In this document: positions 11,589-20,603 of the stretch, in pieces
Numbering within the stretch: position 1 is the stretch's first letter
Layout: each line of letters starts with the position of its first letter
Source of the DNA: [Actinomadura] parvosata subsp. kistnae
GTDB taxonomy: Bacteria > Actinomycetota > Actinomycetes > Streptosporangiales > Streptosporangiaceae
Assembly: GCF_900323885.1 (NCBI RefSeq)
Contig: NZ_OOHJ01000023.1
Location: 186,001 to 250,000, forward strand
Length of the DNA stretch: 64,000 nucleotides
Reading direction: 5' to 3'
Translations under genes and position numbers: made by a program
The notes under the pieces: generated by a model
The model's input: the letters and a program-made list of their open reading frames with translations, nothing else
Databases searched by the model: none
What the model was told of the DNA's origin: nothing

Positions 11589-13053
11589 GCCGCCGCCGGG
11601 CTGCCCGCCCAGTGCAGGTGCAGGTAGGAGGCCGTCACCAGAGCATCGCCGTACCCGTCGACGCCGCTCCGGCCGCCGGCACCGGCGCGGTCGGCGCCGA
11701 TGCCAGCGCCGCTCCGATCGGTGCCGCCCTCGTGATGAGGGTCCGCCCAGCGGAACAGCGGCCCGGACGCGTGAGCGACCGCCGTCCGATGGAACTCGTG
11801 CCCGCGAAACCGCTCGCCCGGCCTCGTGAGCGGGGTGCGGGCGAGCGCGACGGCCTCCCGGTAGCCGAGCGTGAGCCGGGACGTCATCGACGCCCGGCCG
11901 GGCACCCGGCCGCACATGCGCCGCCCGTCCAGCTCCTCGCACAGGTACAGCAGCCCCGCGCACTCGGCCGCGATCGGCCCGCCGAAGGCCGCCACCTGGT
12001 CGCGCAGGGGCTCGTTGGCGGCCAGCTCGGCGGCGTACACCTCGGGGAAGCCGCCGCCGATCACCAGCGCGCCGGCGCCGTCGGGCAGGCGCTCGTCGCG
12101 CAGCGGGTCGAACGTCACGACGTCCGCGCCCGCCGCCCGCAGCAGCTCCACGTGCTCGGCGTACCCGAACGTGAACGCCGCCCCTCCGGCGACGGCCACC
12201 ACAGGCCGCTCCCGCCCGCCGCCCGGGGCCGGATCCCCGGGGGACGGGTCCGGCGCCGGCACGGCGACCACCCCGCGATCGGCCGCGTGACCCGGATCCC
12301 TGCGGGACGCGGCCGGCACCGCCATCACACCGGGACGGTCCGGATCCCAGGGGGACGCGGCCAGCGGCGGCGCCGAGGCGGCCAGCCGGAGCAGCGCGTC
12401 GAGGTCGCACGACCGGGCCACCAGGGCGGCGAGCCGGTCCACCGCGGCCACCGCCTCGCCCCGCCGTTCGGCCGCGGGCACCAGCCCCAGGTGGCGGGAC
12501 GGCGTGAACACGGCATCGTCCCGCCGCACCGCCCCCAGCACCGGCACCCCGATCCCGGCCAGCGCGGCGCGGCACAACTCCTCGTGCCGCGCGGACCCGA
12601 CCCGGTTGAGCACGACCCCGGCCACCCGCACCCGCGTGTCGAACGTGGCGAACCCGTGCACCACCGCCGCCACCGACCGGCTCTGCCGCGCCGCGTCCAC
12701 GACCAGCACCACGGGGGCGTCCAGCAGCCGGGCGACGTGCGCGGTCGAGGCGAAGTCGGTGTCCCCCTTGCCGTCGAACAGCCCCATCACCCCCTCGACC
12801 ACCGCCACGTCACACCCGGCCGCCCCGTGCAGGAACAGCGGCACCACCCGCTCCTCGCCCTGGAGCCACGGATCCAGGTTCCGGCCGGGCCGCCCGGTGG
12901 CCAGCGCGTGGTAGCCGGGGTCGATGTAGTCGGGGCCCACCTTGTGCGGCGAGACCCGCAGGCCGCGCGCCTGCAGCGCCGCCATGAGCCCGGTGGCCAC
13001 CGTCGTCTTCCCGCTCCCGGACGCCGGCGCGGCGACGACCAGCCGCGGGATCG

Positions 13054-13662
13054 TCACCACTCGATGCCCTTCTGCCCCTTCTGCCCGGCATCCATGGGAT
13101 GCCGAACCTTGCCCATCTCCGTCACCAGATCCGCCACCTCGACCAGCCGCTCGGGCGCGTCGCGCCCGGTGATCACGACGTGCTGGTTGCCCGGCCGCGC
13201 GGTGAGCGCCGCCAGCACGTCGTCCAGGTCGAGCCAGCCCCACTTCAGCGGGTACGTGAACTCGTCCAGCACGTAGAAGCGGTACGTCTCGGCCGCCAGG
13301 TCCCTTTTGATCTGCTCCCAGCCCTCCCGGGCGTCGGCCGCGTGATCCTCCTCGCTGCCCGGCCGCTGGATCCACGACCAGCCCTCGCCCATCTTGTGCC
13401 AGGTGACGGGGCCGCCCTCGCCGCTGTCCCCGAGCACCTTGAGCGCCCGCTCCTCGCCGATGCGCCACTTCGCCGACTTCACGAACTGGAACACCCCGAC
13501 CGGCCACCCCTGGTTCCACGCCCGCAACGCCATGCCGAACGCCGCCGTCGACTTGCCCTTGCCGGGCCCGGTGTGCACGATCAGCAGCGGCCTGGTGCGG
13601 CGCTGCCGGGTGGTGAGACCGTCGTCCGGCACGACGGCCGGCTTCCCCTGCGGCACGATCAA
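13054..13662 (-). CDS. cobO: Cob(I)yrinic acid a,c-diamide adenosyltransferase
   Basis: CobO/BtuR attaches the 5'-deoxyadenosyl ligand to cobalt(I) corrinoids. The 202-residue protein has the family P-loop HTGPGKGKSTAAFG (32-39 core), the QFVKSAKW segment and the VLDEFTYPLKWGWL Walker B region. The start is a TTG at 13662 overlapping the stop of the chelatase gene (TTGA); a GTG two codons later is the alternative. It lies between the chelatase and cobB in one operon. Confidence 0.95.
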   Translation of the reverse strand: MIVPQGKPAVVPDDGLTTRQRRTRPLLIVHTGPGKGKSTAAFGMALRAWNQGWPVGVFQFVKSAKWRIGEERALKVLGDSGEGGPVTWHKMGEGWSWIQRPGSEEDHAADAREGWEQIKRDLAAETYRFYVLDEFTYPLKWGWLDLDDVLAALTARPGNQHVVITGRDAPERLVEVADLVTEMGKVRHPMDAGQKGQKGIEW

Positions 13663-15983
13663 CCCACCTTCCTGGAAACGCCCGCTCTGTGGTCGTGCTC
13701 GGGAGTGCGGGTCCTGCGGTCGTGTCTTGGAACGCGCGCCCTGTGGTCGTGGACGACCGAGCCGAGATCGGTCAGCGAGTCGAGGGGGACGAGCCGCGCC
13801 CGCAGCCGGGCCGCCAGCCGTACCGCCAAACCGAGCCGCACCGGGCCGCTCTCGCAGTCCACGACGACCGCGGCCGTGCCGGCCAGCAGGGCCGCCGCGC
13901 GTTCCACGTCGCCGCCGGACGTGGCGCGCCCGTCGGTCACCAGGACGAGCAGGGGGCGCCTGGCGGGGTCGCGCAGCCGTTCGACGCGCAGCACCTCCGC
14001 CGCCCGCGCCAGCCCCGCCGCCAGGGGCGTGCGTCCGCCGGTCGCCAGCGTACGCAGCCGCGCCGCCCCCGCCTCCACCGACGACGTCGGCGGCAGCGCC
14101 ACCTCGGCCCCCGCGCCCCTGAACGTCACCAGCCCCACCTTGTCGCGCCGCTGGTAGGCGTCGAGCAGCAGGCTCAGCACGGCTGTCTTGACCGCCGTCA
14201 TCCGCTTGCGCGCCGCCATGGACCCGCTCGCGTCCACCACGAACAGCACGAGGTTCCCCTCCCTGCCCTCGCGCACCACCTCGCGCAGGTCGTCCCCGCG
14301 CAGCACCAGCCCGGGGCCGCCGCGCCCCCGCTCCCGCTGGTACGGCGCCGCGGCCCGCAGGGTCGCCGCCACGTGCAGGTCACGCACCCGCGCGGACGGC
14401 CGGCGCGCCCCGGTGCCTCGCCCCTGCGAGCCCCGCGCCCTGGACCGCCGCCCGGCCGCCCCCTCACCCACGCCCGGCACCTCCAGCAACGGCACCCGGT
14501 ACGGCCGCGCCACCCCGGCCACCCGCAACACCCCGGCCCCGCCATCCACCCCCGCTCCTGCCGAGCCGTCGCCGTCCATCCCGAGGTCCGCCGGGCCGGT
14601 CCCGCACCGGTTGCGGTGCGACGCCCGCTCCGCCTCATCATCGGCCGAGGATGAGTGGTGGGCGCCGGGGGTTGCGCCATCGCGCCAACCCTCCGCCGCG
14701 GCCCCGGATCCGGGCGGCGGCCGGCGGCGATCGCCCGAATGTCCTCGCCGCCCACCTCCCGTCTGGTCGTCCGGGCTGTCACCGGACACGTGGCCGTCGC
14801 CCGGATGGCCGGGGGCGGTGCCGCCGGTGCCAGTGCCGGAGTTGGAGTCGGTGCCGGAGGGCCGGTCCGAGCCGCCGCCGGACCCGCCAGGTCCGCCAGG
14901 CCCGCCAGACCCGCCGGGCCCGCCAGGTCCGTCCGGTCCGCCGGACCCGTCGGGGTCGTCATCGTCGTCGCCGGACGTCCGTTCCAGCAGCTCCTCCAGC
15001 AGCGCCTCGTCCAACCCCGGCGCGTCGAACGGATCCCGCCGCCTCCGGTGCGGCAGCGACAGCCGGGCGGCGGCGCGGACGTCCTCGGTGGTGACCCTGT
15101 CCCGGCCCTGCCAGGCGGCGTGGGCGACGGCGGCGTTCGCGGTGACGAGGTCGGCGCGCAGCCCGTCCACCTCGAACGCCGCGCACACCGTCGCAATCTG
15201 CCGCAGCCGCGCGTCCGGCAGCCGCACCTGCGCCACCCGGGCCCTGGCGGCGGCGATCCGGCGGGCCAGCACCGCCTCCGCGCCGGCCCACCGCGCCGCG
15301 AACGCCTCGGCGTCGGCGTCGAACGCGAGCCGCCGCCGTACCACCTCGGCGCGTTCGGCGGGGTCGCGGGACGCCTTCACCTCGACCGTCAGCCCGAACC
15401 GGTCGAGAAGCTGGGGGCGCAGCTCGCCCTCCTCCGGGTTCATGGTGCCGACGAGCAGGAAGCGGGCCGCGTGGCGGACGGACACGGACTCGCGTTCGAC
15501 GTAGCACGTGCCCAGGGCGGCGGCGTCGAGGAGCAGGTCGATGAGGTGGTCGTGGAGGAGGTTCACCTCGTCCACGTACAGGACGCCGCGATGGGCGGCG
15601 GCCAGCAGGCCCGGCTCGAACGCCTTCACCCCCTCCGTCAGCGCCCGCTCCACGTCGAGGGAGCCGACCAGCCGGTCCTCCGACGCGCCGACCGGCAGCT
15701 CCACCAGCGCGGCCGGACGACTGACCCCCTCGGCGCCCGGATCATGCGGCCCATCGGGACACTCGGGCGCCGGCGCCGCCGGATCACACGCGAACCTGCA
15801 CCCCGGCACCACCTCCACGGCCGGCAACTGCGCCGCCAGCGCCCGCACGATCGTGGACTTGGCCGTGCCCTTCTCACCGCGCACCAGCACCCCGCCGACC
15901 CGGGGCGAGACGGCGTTGAGCACCAGCGCCAGCTTCAGGTCGTCGAGGCCGACCACGGCACTGAACGGATAGGTGACGATCAA
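13659..15983 (-). CDS. ChlI/ChlD-type fused AAA+/vWA chelatase subunit, probable cobaltochelatase partner
   Basis: This 774-residue protein fuses a magnesium-chelatase-like AAA+ ATPase (Walker A GEKGTAKST at 36-44, Walker B LYVDE at about 135-139, sensor GTMNPEEGELRPQLLDRFGL) to a C-terminal vWA domain with a MIDAS motif DASGS at about 584-588. A long acidic and Gly/Pro-rich linker (DDDDDPDGSGG and GGP repeats, about 330-390) separates them. In actinomycetes such ChlID fusions accompany CobN and replace the separate CobS and CobT. It sits in the B12 riboswitch operon between the phosphatase and cobO, so cobalt rather than magnesium insertion is inferred. The start is a TTG at 15983. Confidence 0.88.
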   Translation of the reverse strand: MIVTYPFSAVVGLDDLKLALVLNAVSPRVGGVLVRGEKGTAKSTIVRALAAQLPAVEVVPGCRFACDPAAPAPECPDGPHDPGAEGVSRPAALVELPVGASEDRLVGSLDVERALTEGVKAFEPGLLAAAHRGVLYVDEVNLLHDHLIDLLLDAAALGTCYVERESVSVRHAARFLLVGTMNPEEGELRPQLLDRFGLTVEVKASRDPAERAEVVRRRLAFDADAEAFAARWAGAEAVLARRIAAARARVAQVRLPDARLRQIATVCAAFEVDGLRADLVTANAAVAHAAWQGRDRVTTEDVRAAARLSLPHRRRRDPFDAPGLDEALLEELLERTSGDDDDDPDGSGGPDGPGGPGGSGGPGGPGGSGGGSDRPSGTDSNSGTGTGGTAPGHPGDGHVSGDSPDDQTGGGRRGHSGDRRRPPPGSGAAAEGWRDGATPGAHHSSSADDEAERASHRNRCGTGPADLGMDGDGSAGAGVDGGAGVLRVAGVARPYRVPLLEVPGVGEGAAGRRSRARGSQGRGTGARRPSARVRDLHVAATLRAAAPYQRERGRGGPGLVLRGDDLREVVREGREGNLVLFVVDASGSMAARKRMTAVKTAVLSLLLDAYQRRDKVGLVTFRGAGAEVALPPTSSVEAGAARLRTLATGGRTPLAAGLARAAEVLRVERLRDPARRPLLVLVTDGRATSGGDVERAAALLAGTAAVVVDCESGPVRLGLAVRLAARLRARLVPLDSLTDLGSVVHDHRARVPRHDRRTRTPEHDHRAGVSRKVG

Positions 15984-15986
15984 AGC

Positions 15987-16823
15987 TCAGACCTTTCGGT
16001 TGACGTACGCCACCCGCCAGCCGTCCTGCGCGGCGACCAGCTCGGTGGCGGACAGGGGCGCGAGATCGAACCGGGCGGCACCCACGGGGCCCAGCCCCAG
16101 CGCATGCCCGATCGCCGCCCTGATGACCCCGACCTCACAAACCACCACCCCACCCACCCACGCCCCGCCGACCTCCGCCCGCTCGGCGGGCGTGCCCAGT
16201 TCGGCGGACCTGCGCGGGCTGGAGGGCGTGTTCGGCTCGGACGGTGTGCGCCGCCCGCTCACTGTGTGCTGGTCGGGCGGCGGATGCTGCTCGGCCGGTG
16301 TGTGCCGCTCGGCGGGCGCATGCTGCTCGGCAGGCGTGCGCAGGTCGAACGGTGGGCGCTGCCTTCCCGGCGTGTGCTGGTCGGGCGGCGGATGCTGCTC
16401 GGCCGGTGTGTGCCGCTCGGCGGCTGTGGGCTGTGTGGTCGGTGTCGGGGCTCGGGTTGTGTCGAGCCAGGTCGCCACCCGCTGGGCCAGTGCGGCCAGG
16501 CTCTCGCCGCCGTGGGGGGTGGCGTGCGGGTCTGAGAGCCAGCGGGCCAGGGCCTCGGGCTCCTCTCTCGCGACCCGTTCGTACGGCAGGCCGCGCCACC
16601 GCCCGCAGTCCGCCTCTCCGAGCGCATCGCAGACACGTGGTTGCAGGCCCATGGCGAGGGCGGTCTGCCATGCCGCGCGGGCAGGGGAGACCCACGCCAC
16701 CCGGCCCGCCACCAGCGGCCGGAGGGCGGCGGCGCGGGTGAGGGCGGCCGGGTCGGCGTCCTCGTCGGCGGGGAAACAGGCGGCGCGCATGCCGGGTGTC
16801 GTCGCGTGCCGGATGAACAACAC
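15987..16823 (-). CDS. Histidine phosphatase family protein (possible alpha-ribazole phosphatase, CobC-like)
   Basis: The N-terminus VLFIRHATTPGMRAACFPAD carries the RHxT phosphohistidine signature, and the downstream ALGEADCGRWRGLPYE and HGGESLAALAQRV segments fit the phosphoglycerate-mutase/alpha-ribazole-phosphatase superfamily. Within a B12 operon, removal of the phosphate from alpha-ribazole phosphate is the natural guess, but substrate cannot be read from the sequence. The catalytic domain is interrupted at about residues 140-215 by (T/A)PAEQHPPPDQH repeats, including a 52-bp perfect direct repeat. The GTG at 16823 was chosen because it opens exactly on the conserved strand, 5 bp past the cbtA stop. 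Confidence 0.75.
   Translation of the reverse strand: MLFIRHATTPGMRAACFPADEDADPAALTRAAALRPLVAGRVAWVSPARAAWQTALAMGLQPRVCDALGEADCGRWRGLPYERVAREEPEALARWLSDPHATPHGGESLAALAQRVATWLDTTRAPTPTTQPTAAERHTPAEQHPPPDQHTPGRQRPPFDLRTPAEQHAPAERHTPAEQHPPPDQHTVSGRRTPSEPNTPSSPRRSAELGTPAERAEVGGAWVGGVVVCEVGVIRAAIGHALGLGPVGAARFDLAPLSATELVAAQDGWRVAYVNRKV
16264..16423 (-). repeat. 52-bp perfect direct repeat inside the phosphatase gene
   Basis: The sequences 16264-16315 and 16372-16423 are identical over 52 bp and lie 108 bp (36 codons) apart, so both copies are read in the same frame. Shorter related units (CTCGGCGGGCGCATGCTG, CTCGGCAGGCGTGCGC) fill the space between. The encoded peptide is rich in His, Gln, Pro and Thr. 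Confidence 0.88.
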
Positions 16824-16828
16824 CCGGA

Positions 16829-17689
16829 TCAGCTCGACGATCCCGAAGACGAGGGCAGGGGTGCGGAGGCCGGTGACCCGGGCGTGGTCAGGGGGTGGCG
16901 GGCCGCTGCCCGGTCGCCGGCCCAGCCGAACAGCACGCCGAACGCCGCCCAGAACACGAGTTGCGTCCCGAGCGAGGCGATGCGGAACTCCCACAGCAAC
17001 GCCGCGGGAAACCCGTCGGGCACCTCGTTGACGGCTGGCAGCAGCACCCAGGCCGCGATCACCGGGACGAGGAAGGCGCCCGTGGCGGCGACCCCCCGGA
17101 CCCAGGGGTCCGGTGATGTGACGCGCCGGGCCGTGGCGACGGCGATGGCCGTGGCGGCGAGCCCGACCAGGACGATCACCACGTACAGGAGCGTGCGGCC
17201 GTTGATCGTCTCAGGGTCGCCCACTGCGGGTGGGTTGGCGGGATATTTCAGGAACGGGACGAGCACGACGGCGGTGAAGGCGGCGCCGGCGGCGGCCACC
17301 GCCAGCCGTCCGTCCGAACGCGGGCCGACCCGGCCCCGCAGCCCGGCGAACACGAGCGCGAAGACCCCGCCCACCGCGAGCCCGTACAGGCCGGTGGCGA
17401 GGAAGAGCCCGGCCTTCTGCACGGGCCTGGAGACCGTGGCCTCATCCCCGTGAGAATGGCCGCCCGCCTCCCCGGAACCAGCCGTGTGGTCGTGCCCGGC
17501 CGCCTGGTCGTGGCCGGCTGACTCACCGGTGCCGGTCCCAGCGCCGGTTCCGGCCTTTGCCGCGGCTGCCTCTTCGAGGGCGATCGCGCTGTCCACGTGC
17601 GGCTCGCCCACGACGAAGGCGAAGCCGCCCGCGATCAGTCCGGCCAGCAGGCCTGTCAGCAGGCCCCTGACCAGCAGGGTGCGTACCAT
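16829..17689 (-). CDS. cbtA: CbtA-type cobalt transporter subunit
   Basis: CbtA is a predicted multi-pass cobalt transporter subunit found behind B12 riboswitches. The 286-residue protein starts MVRTLLVRGLLTGLLAGLIAGGFAFVVGEP (first membrane segment), followed by the conserved EPHVDSAIALEE. It has several further hydrophobic segments (LFLATGLYGLAVGGVFALVF, LLYVVIVLVGLAATAIAVA, GVAATGAFLVPVIAAWVLLP). The loop at about residues 50-85 is enriched in His and Asp (His 60, 66, 68, 78, 80), suggesting metal capture. It is 12 bp downstream of cbtB and shares its transcript. Confidence 0.92.
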   Translation of the reverse strand: MVRTLLVRGLLTGLLAGLIAGGFAFVVGEPHVDSAIALEEAAAAKAGTGAGTGTGESAGHDQAAGHDHTAGSGEAGGHSHGDEATVSRPVQKAGLFLATGLYGLAVGGVFALVFAGLRGRVGPRSDGRLAVAAAGAAFTAVVLVPFLKYPANPPAVGDPETINGRTLLYVVIVLVGLAATAIAVATARRVTSPDPWVRGVAATGAFLVPVIAAWVLLPAVNEVPDGFPAALLWEFRIASLGTQLVFWAAFGVLFGWAGDRAAARHPLTTPGSPASAPLPSSSGSSS

Positions 17690-17701
17690 CGCGCGCGCCG
17701 C

Positions 17702-17905
17702 CTAGTGGCAGGGCACGCCGAGCAGGTGGCGCCCGTCGTGCATCAGCTCGTGCAGGAGCGCCCCCGTCTGGGAGACGGTGCCGTTGTCCATGAGGACGAG
17801 GTACGCGACGAGCAGCAACACGGGCACGGCCAGCACCAGCCAGGGGCGCAGGCGGGGGAAGGGAATGGCGGTGGTGGCGGCGGAAGGAGTGGAGGTGCCA
17901 CTCAT
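17702..17905 (-). CDS. cbtB: CbtB-type cobalt transporter subunit
   Basis: CbtB is the small partner of CbtA: one transmembrane helix (PWLVLAVPVLLLVAYLVLM here) and a histidine-rich C-terminus (HELMHDGRHLLGVPCH), the proposed metal-binding tail. The 67-residue product starts at the ATG at 17905, which has GGAGG six bases upstream; an upstream in-frame start is not needed. It is the first gene after the minus-strand cobalamin riboswitch, supporting B12-repressed cobalt uptake. Confidence 0.92.
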   Translation of the reverse strand: MSGTSTPSAATTAIPFPRLRPWLVLAVPVLLLVAYLVLMDNGTVSQTGALLHELMHDGRHLLGVPCH

Positions 17906-17944
17906 CTGATCCTCCTCAGGGTTGACGCGTCCCATACAGCGAGG

Positions 17945-18042
17945 TCACGGCCGCCAAGCGACCTGGCTCCCGGGATCTGGGTCCCGGATACAGTGGCGCG
18001 TCCGCACCGGCATCTCACCGGATTTCCCTTGGACAACCGTGA
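17945..18042 (-). promoter_or_regulatory. Cobalamin riboswitch upstream of cbtB operon
   Basis: Read on the minus strand, the segment carries GGGAAATCCGGTGAGATGCCGG, then the B12 box CGCCACTGTATCCGGG and finally GGAGCCAGG, in canonical order. The outer stem pairs TCACGGTT (18042-18035) with GGCCGTGA (17952-17945), including G-U pairs. The aptamer ends about 40 nt before the cbtB start and therefore probably governs the six-gene operon cbtB-cbtA-phosphatase-chelatase-cobO-cobB. Confidence 0.92.
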
Positions 18043-18140
18043 AATCTACCGGAACGTATCCTTCTATCCGGTTCGCGTCAACATCATGGCCGGTCGCCCG
18101 ACCCGCCGGATGGGCGGGCAGGCGACCGGGAAGAGGGTTC

Positions 18141-19346
18141 CTACCAGGTGACGGGCAGCTCGTGCATGCCGTACACGGTGGAGTCGTCCTTGAACGACAG
18201 CTCCTCGGCGGGCACCGCGAGCCGCAGGCCGGGCACGCGCCGCAGCAGCGTGTTGAAGACGATCTCCAGCTCGACCCGGGCCAGGTTCTGGCCGAGGCAC
18301 TGGTGGGGGCCGTAGCCGAAGGCGAGGTGGCTGCGGGCGTCGCGGTCGATGTCGAACCGGTCGGGGTCCTCGAACGCCTCGGGGTCGCGGTCGCCGGCGT
18401 TGGCCAGCATGACGACGCCGGACCCGGCGGGGATGACGGTGCCGCTGAGCTCGACGTCCTCCCGCGCGACCCGCGCCATCGCCAGCTCGGCGATGGTGAA
18501 GTAACGCAGCATCTCCTCCACCGCGTTCCCGATCTTGTCGGGGTCCGCGCGCAGCGCCTCCATCGACTCGGGGTGCTGGAGCAGCATGTACGTGCCCAGG
18601 GAGATCATGTTCGCCGTGGTCTCGTGCCCGGCGATGAGCAGCAGGAACGCCAGGCTGAGCAGCGCCGTGTGGTCGGCCTCGCCGCTCTCGCGCTGCTTGA
18701 CGATCTGGCGCCCGAGCAGATCGTCGGTGGGCTCCTGCTCCTTGGCCGTGATCAGCTTGTCGAGGTAGATGACCAGCTCCAGCACGGCGTGCTGCCGCTC
18801 CTGCTCGGTGGCCGCGCGGTTGAGCAGCTGCGCCGAGTGGACCTGGAAGAAGTCGTGGTCGGAGTACGGCACGCCGAGCAGCTCGCAGATCACCAGCGAC
18901 GGCACCGGCAGCGCCAGCGCCTTGACCAGGTCGGCGGGGCGCGGGCCGTCGAGCATGGCGTCGAGGTGCTCGTCCACGATCTGCTGGATGCGCGGCCGCA
19001 GCGCCGCCATGCGCCGGACGGTGAACTCGCCGATCACCTGGCGGCGGGCCTGGGTGTGCTCGGGCGGGTCCATCTCCAGCAGCATCTTCGGCAGCGGCGA
19101 GTCGGCCATCTGCCCGTCGGCCTTGCTCAGCCGGGGCGCGTTGGGGTGGCGGCGGTCGGCGCTGAAGCGCGGGTCGCTCAGGATCGTGCGGATGTCCTCG
19201 TAACGCGTGGCCGCCCACGCCTCGCGCCCGGTGGCGAGCATGACCTTGGTGACGGGCTGCTCGCGCAGGAACCGCAGATGCTGCTCGGCGGGGGCGAACG
19301 GGCAACCGCGGGCGGTCTGGAGCGTTTCGGTGGAGTCGGTGGTCAA
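18141..19346 (-). CDS. Cytochrome P450 (bacterial class I type)
   Basis: The 401-residue soluble P450 has the oxygen-activation motif AGHETT at 239-244, ExxR at 278-281 (EMLR) and the haem-ligand loop FGYGPHQCLG with Cys350. The sequence resembles the CYP105/CYP107-like actinomycete enzymes, so monooxygenation of a small hydrophobic substrate is likely; the substrate is unknown. No ferredoxin gene is adjacent, so redox partners must come from elsewhere. It is divergent from a TetR-type gene 89 bp away, which would be the natural regulator but appears frameshifted. Confidence 0.93.
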   Translation of the reverse strand: MTTDSTETLQTARGCPFAPAEQHLRFLREQPVTKVMLATGREAWAATRYEDIRTILSDPRFSADRRHPNAPRLSKADGQMADSPLPKMLLEMDPPEHTQARRQVIGEFTVRRMAALRPRIQQIVDEHLDAMLDGPRPADLVKALALPVPSLVICELLGVPYSDHDFFQVHSAQLLNRAATEQERQHAVLELVIYLDKLITAKEQEPTDDLLGRQIVKQRESGEADHTALLSLAFLLLIAGHETTANMISLGTYMLLQHPESMEALRADPDKIGNAVEEMLRYFTIAELAMARVAREDVELSGTVIPAGSGVVMLANAGDRDPEAFEDPDRFDIDRDARSHLAFGYGPHQCLGQNLARVELEIVFNTLLRRVPGLRLAVPAEELSFKDDSTVYGMHELPVTW

Positions 19347-19435
19347 GGCTCTCCCATCAACATGGTGTCCGACAGCACAACTTCCCTACACCTGTAGCCT
19401 AACCTTCAATTGTTCGGGAGACTACACTGACGTGC

Positions 19436-20124
19436 GTGACGACGACCACCAGAGACCGCGGCGAGGAACAGGTCGATCCGCGGGTGCGTCGCACTCAGGC
19501 GGCGCTGCGGGCGACTCTCATCGAGCTCGTCCAGCACCGTGACCTGTCCAGGATCAGCGTGGCCGACGTCGCCGAGCGGGCCGGGGTGAGCCGCTCCACG
19601 TTCTACGACCACTACCGCGACGTGCACGAGCTGGCCGCGGCGGCCTGCACCGCCATGATCGACGAGCTGATCGAGGCCATCCCCGGCCGCACCCCTGAGG
19701 CACCTGCCGGGCACGCGCCGGCCGCCCCGACGGGTCCGTGTGGCCCGGGCGAGACGGAGCGGCAGGGCCCCGAGGTTCCGCCCGACACGCTGCTCACCTT
19801 CTTCGCGCACCTCGCCGAGCACGCCAGCCTCTACCGCAGCGTCCTGGGCCCGCAGGGCAGCGCCCGCGTCATGGACCACCTGCGCCACCGCGCCACCGTG
19901 GCCGTCTACGCGCACCGCACCGGCACCCCGCCCCCGGCCCGGCCGAGACCCCGCACGACGTGCGGGCCGCTTTCACGGCGGGCGCCCTGCTCAGCGTCGC
20001 CACCCACTGGCTGCGGCGCGGCTGCCCCTGCTCGCCCGCCGAGATGGCCGCCCAGACCCTGCCGCTCCTCCTGACCCTCTACCGCGAGGACGACACCGCG
20101 CAAAGCGAGGACGACACCGCCTAA
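19436..20124 (+). pseudogene. TetR-family regulator with a C-terminal frameshift
   Basis: The N-terminal helix-turn-helix is intact (VADVAERAGVSRSTFYDHYRDVHEL). The GTG at 19436 is the likely start. After VAVYAHRTGTPPP the frame reads low-complexity Arg/Pro/Ala sequence, while frame 1 continues with a credible TetR C-terminus (HDVRAAFTAGALLSVATHWL, then AEMAAQTLPLLLTLYRED) up to the stop at 20124. A one-base loss near 19,925-19,955, within a C/G-rich tract, explains this. Either the ligand-binding domain is truly broken or the read has an indel. It faces the P450 gene. Confidence 0.8.
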
Positions 20125-20141
20125 GGCGAGGGCGACACCGC

Positions 20142-20603
20142 CTAAAGCGTGAACCAGCTCGTCGACACGTCGAGCCCCGTCCGGGTACGGCAGTGGAGCC
20201 GGAACGGCCCGTCCGGCTTGCCGCGGATGACGAACACCCCCATGTCGTCGATCTCCAGCGGCCCCCCGCTGCCCGCCCGCCCCTGCACCCGGACCTCCCC
20301 CGCCTGCGGCGGCACCACCTGCCCGAGCAGGGAGCTGTCGGTGATCTCGAGCTCGATCGTGAGCCGGCTGGCGGCGAACGTGAGTGCCCGCAGCACGGCC
20401 GAATCGGCACGCAGGGCCGGCACGGCCTCGGCGTGCACGGCGGAGTCGTAGGTCAGCTCCGCCAGCTCCATGTCGAGGTCGACGTCCCGCCAGGCGAACG
20501 CCGCCCGGCCCGCCTCGACGATCTCGCGCGGGACGGCCTCGGCGGCCGTCATGGCCGCGCGCAGCCGGGAGAGGAGCTCGTCATCGTCCCACGCCTCAGA
20601 CAT
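20142..20603 (-). CDS. Conserved small protein partner of an ECF sigma factor
   Basis: This 153-residue acidic protein (MSEAWDDDELLSRLRAAM... to TRTGLDVSTSWFTL) has no signal peptide or membrane segment. It combines a helical N-terminus and a beta-rich C-terminal half (LTIELEITDSSLLGQVVPP, GPLEIDDMGVFVIRGKPDG). The ATG at 20603 overlaps the sigma-factor stop by 8 bp and has AAGGTGA upstream. Proteins of this kind recur beside ECF sigma factors and CHAT proteins in actinomycetes. A role in binding the sigma factor or as a protease substrate is a guess. Confidence 0.75.
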   Translation of the reverse strand: MSEAWDDDELLSRLRAAMTAAEAVPREIVEAGRAAFAWRDVDLDMELAELTYDSAVHAEAVPALRADSAVLRALTFAASRLTIELEITDSSLLGQVVPPQAGEVRVQGRAGSGGPLEIDDMGVFVIRGKPDGPFRLHCRTRTGLDVSTSWFTL

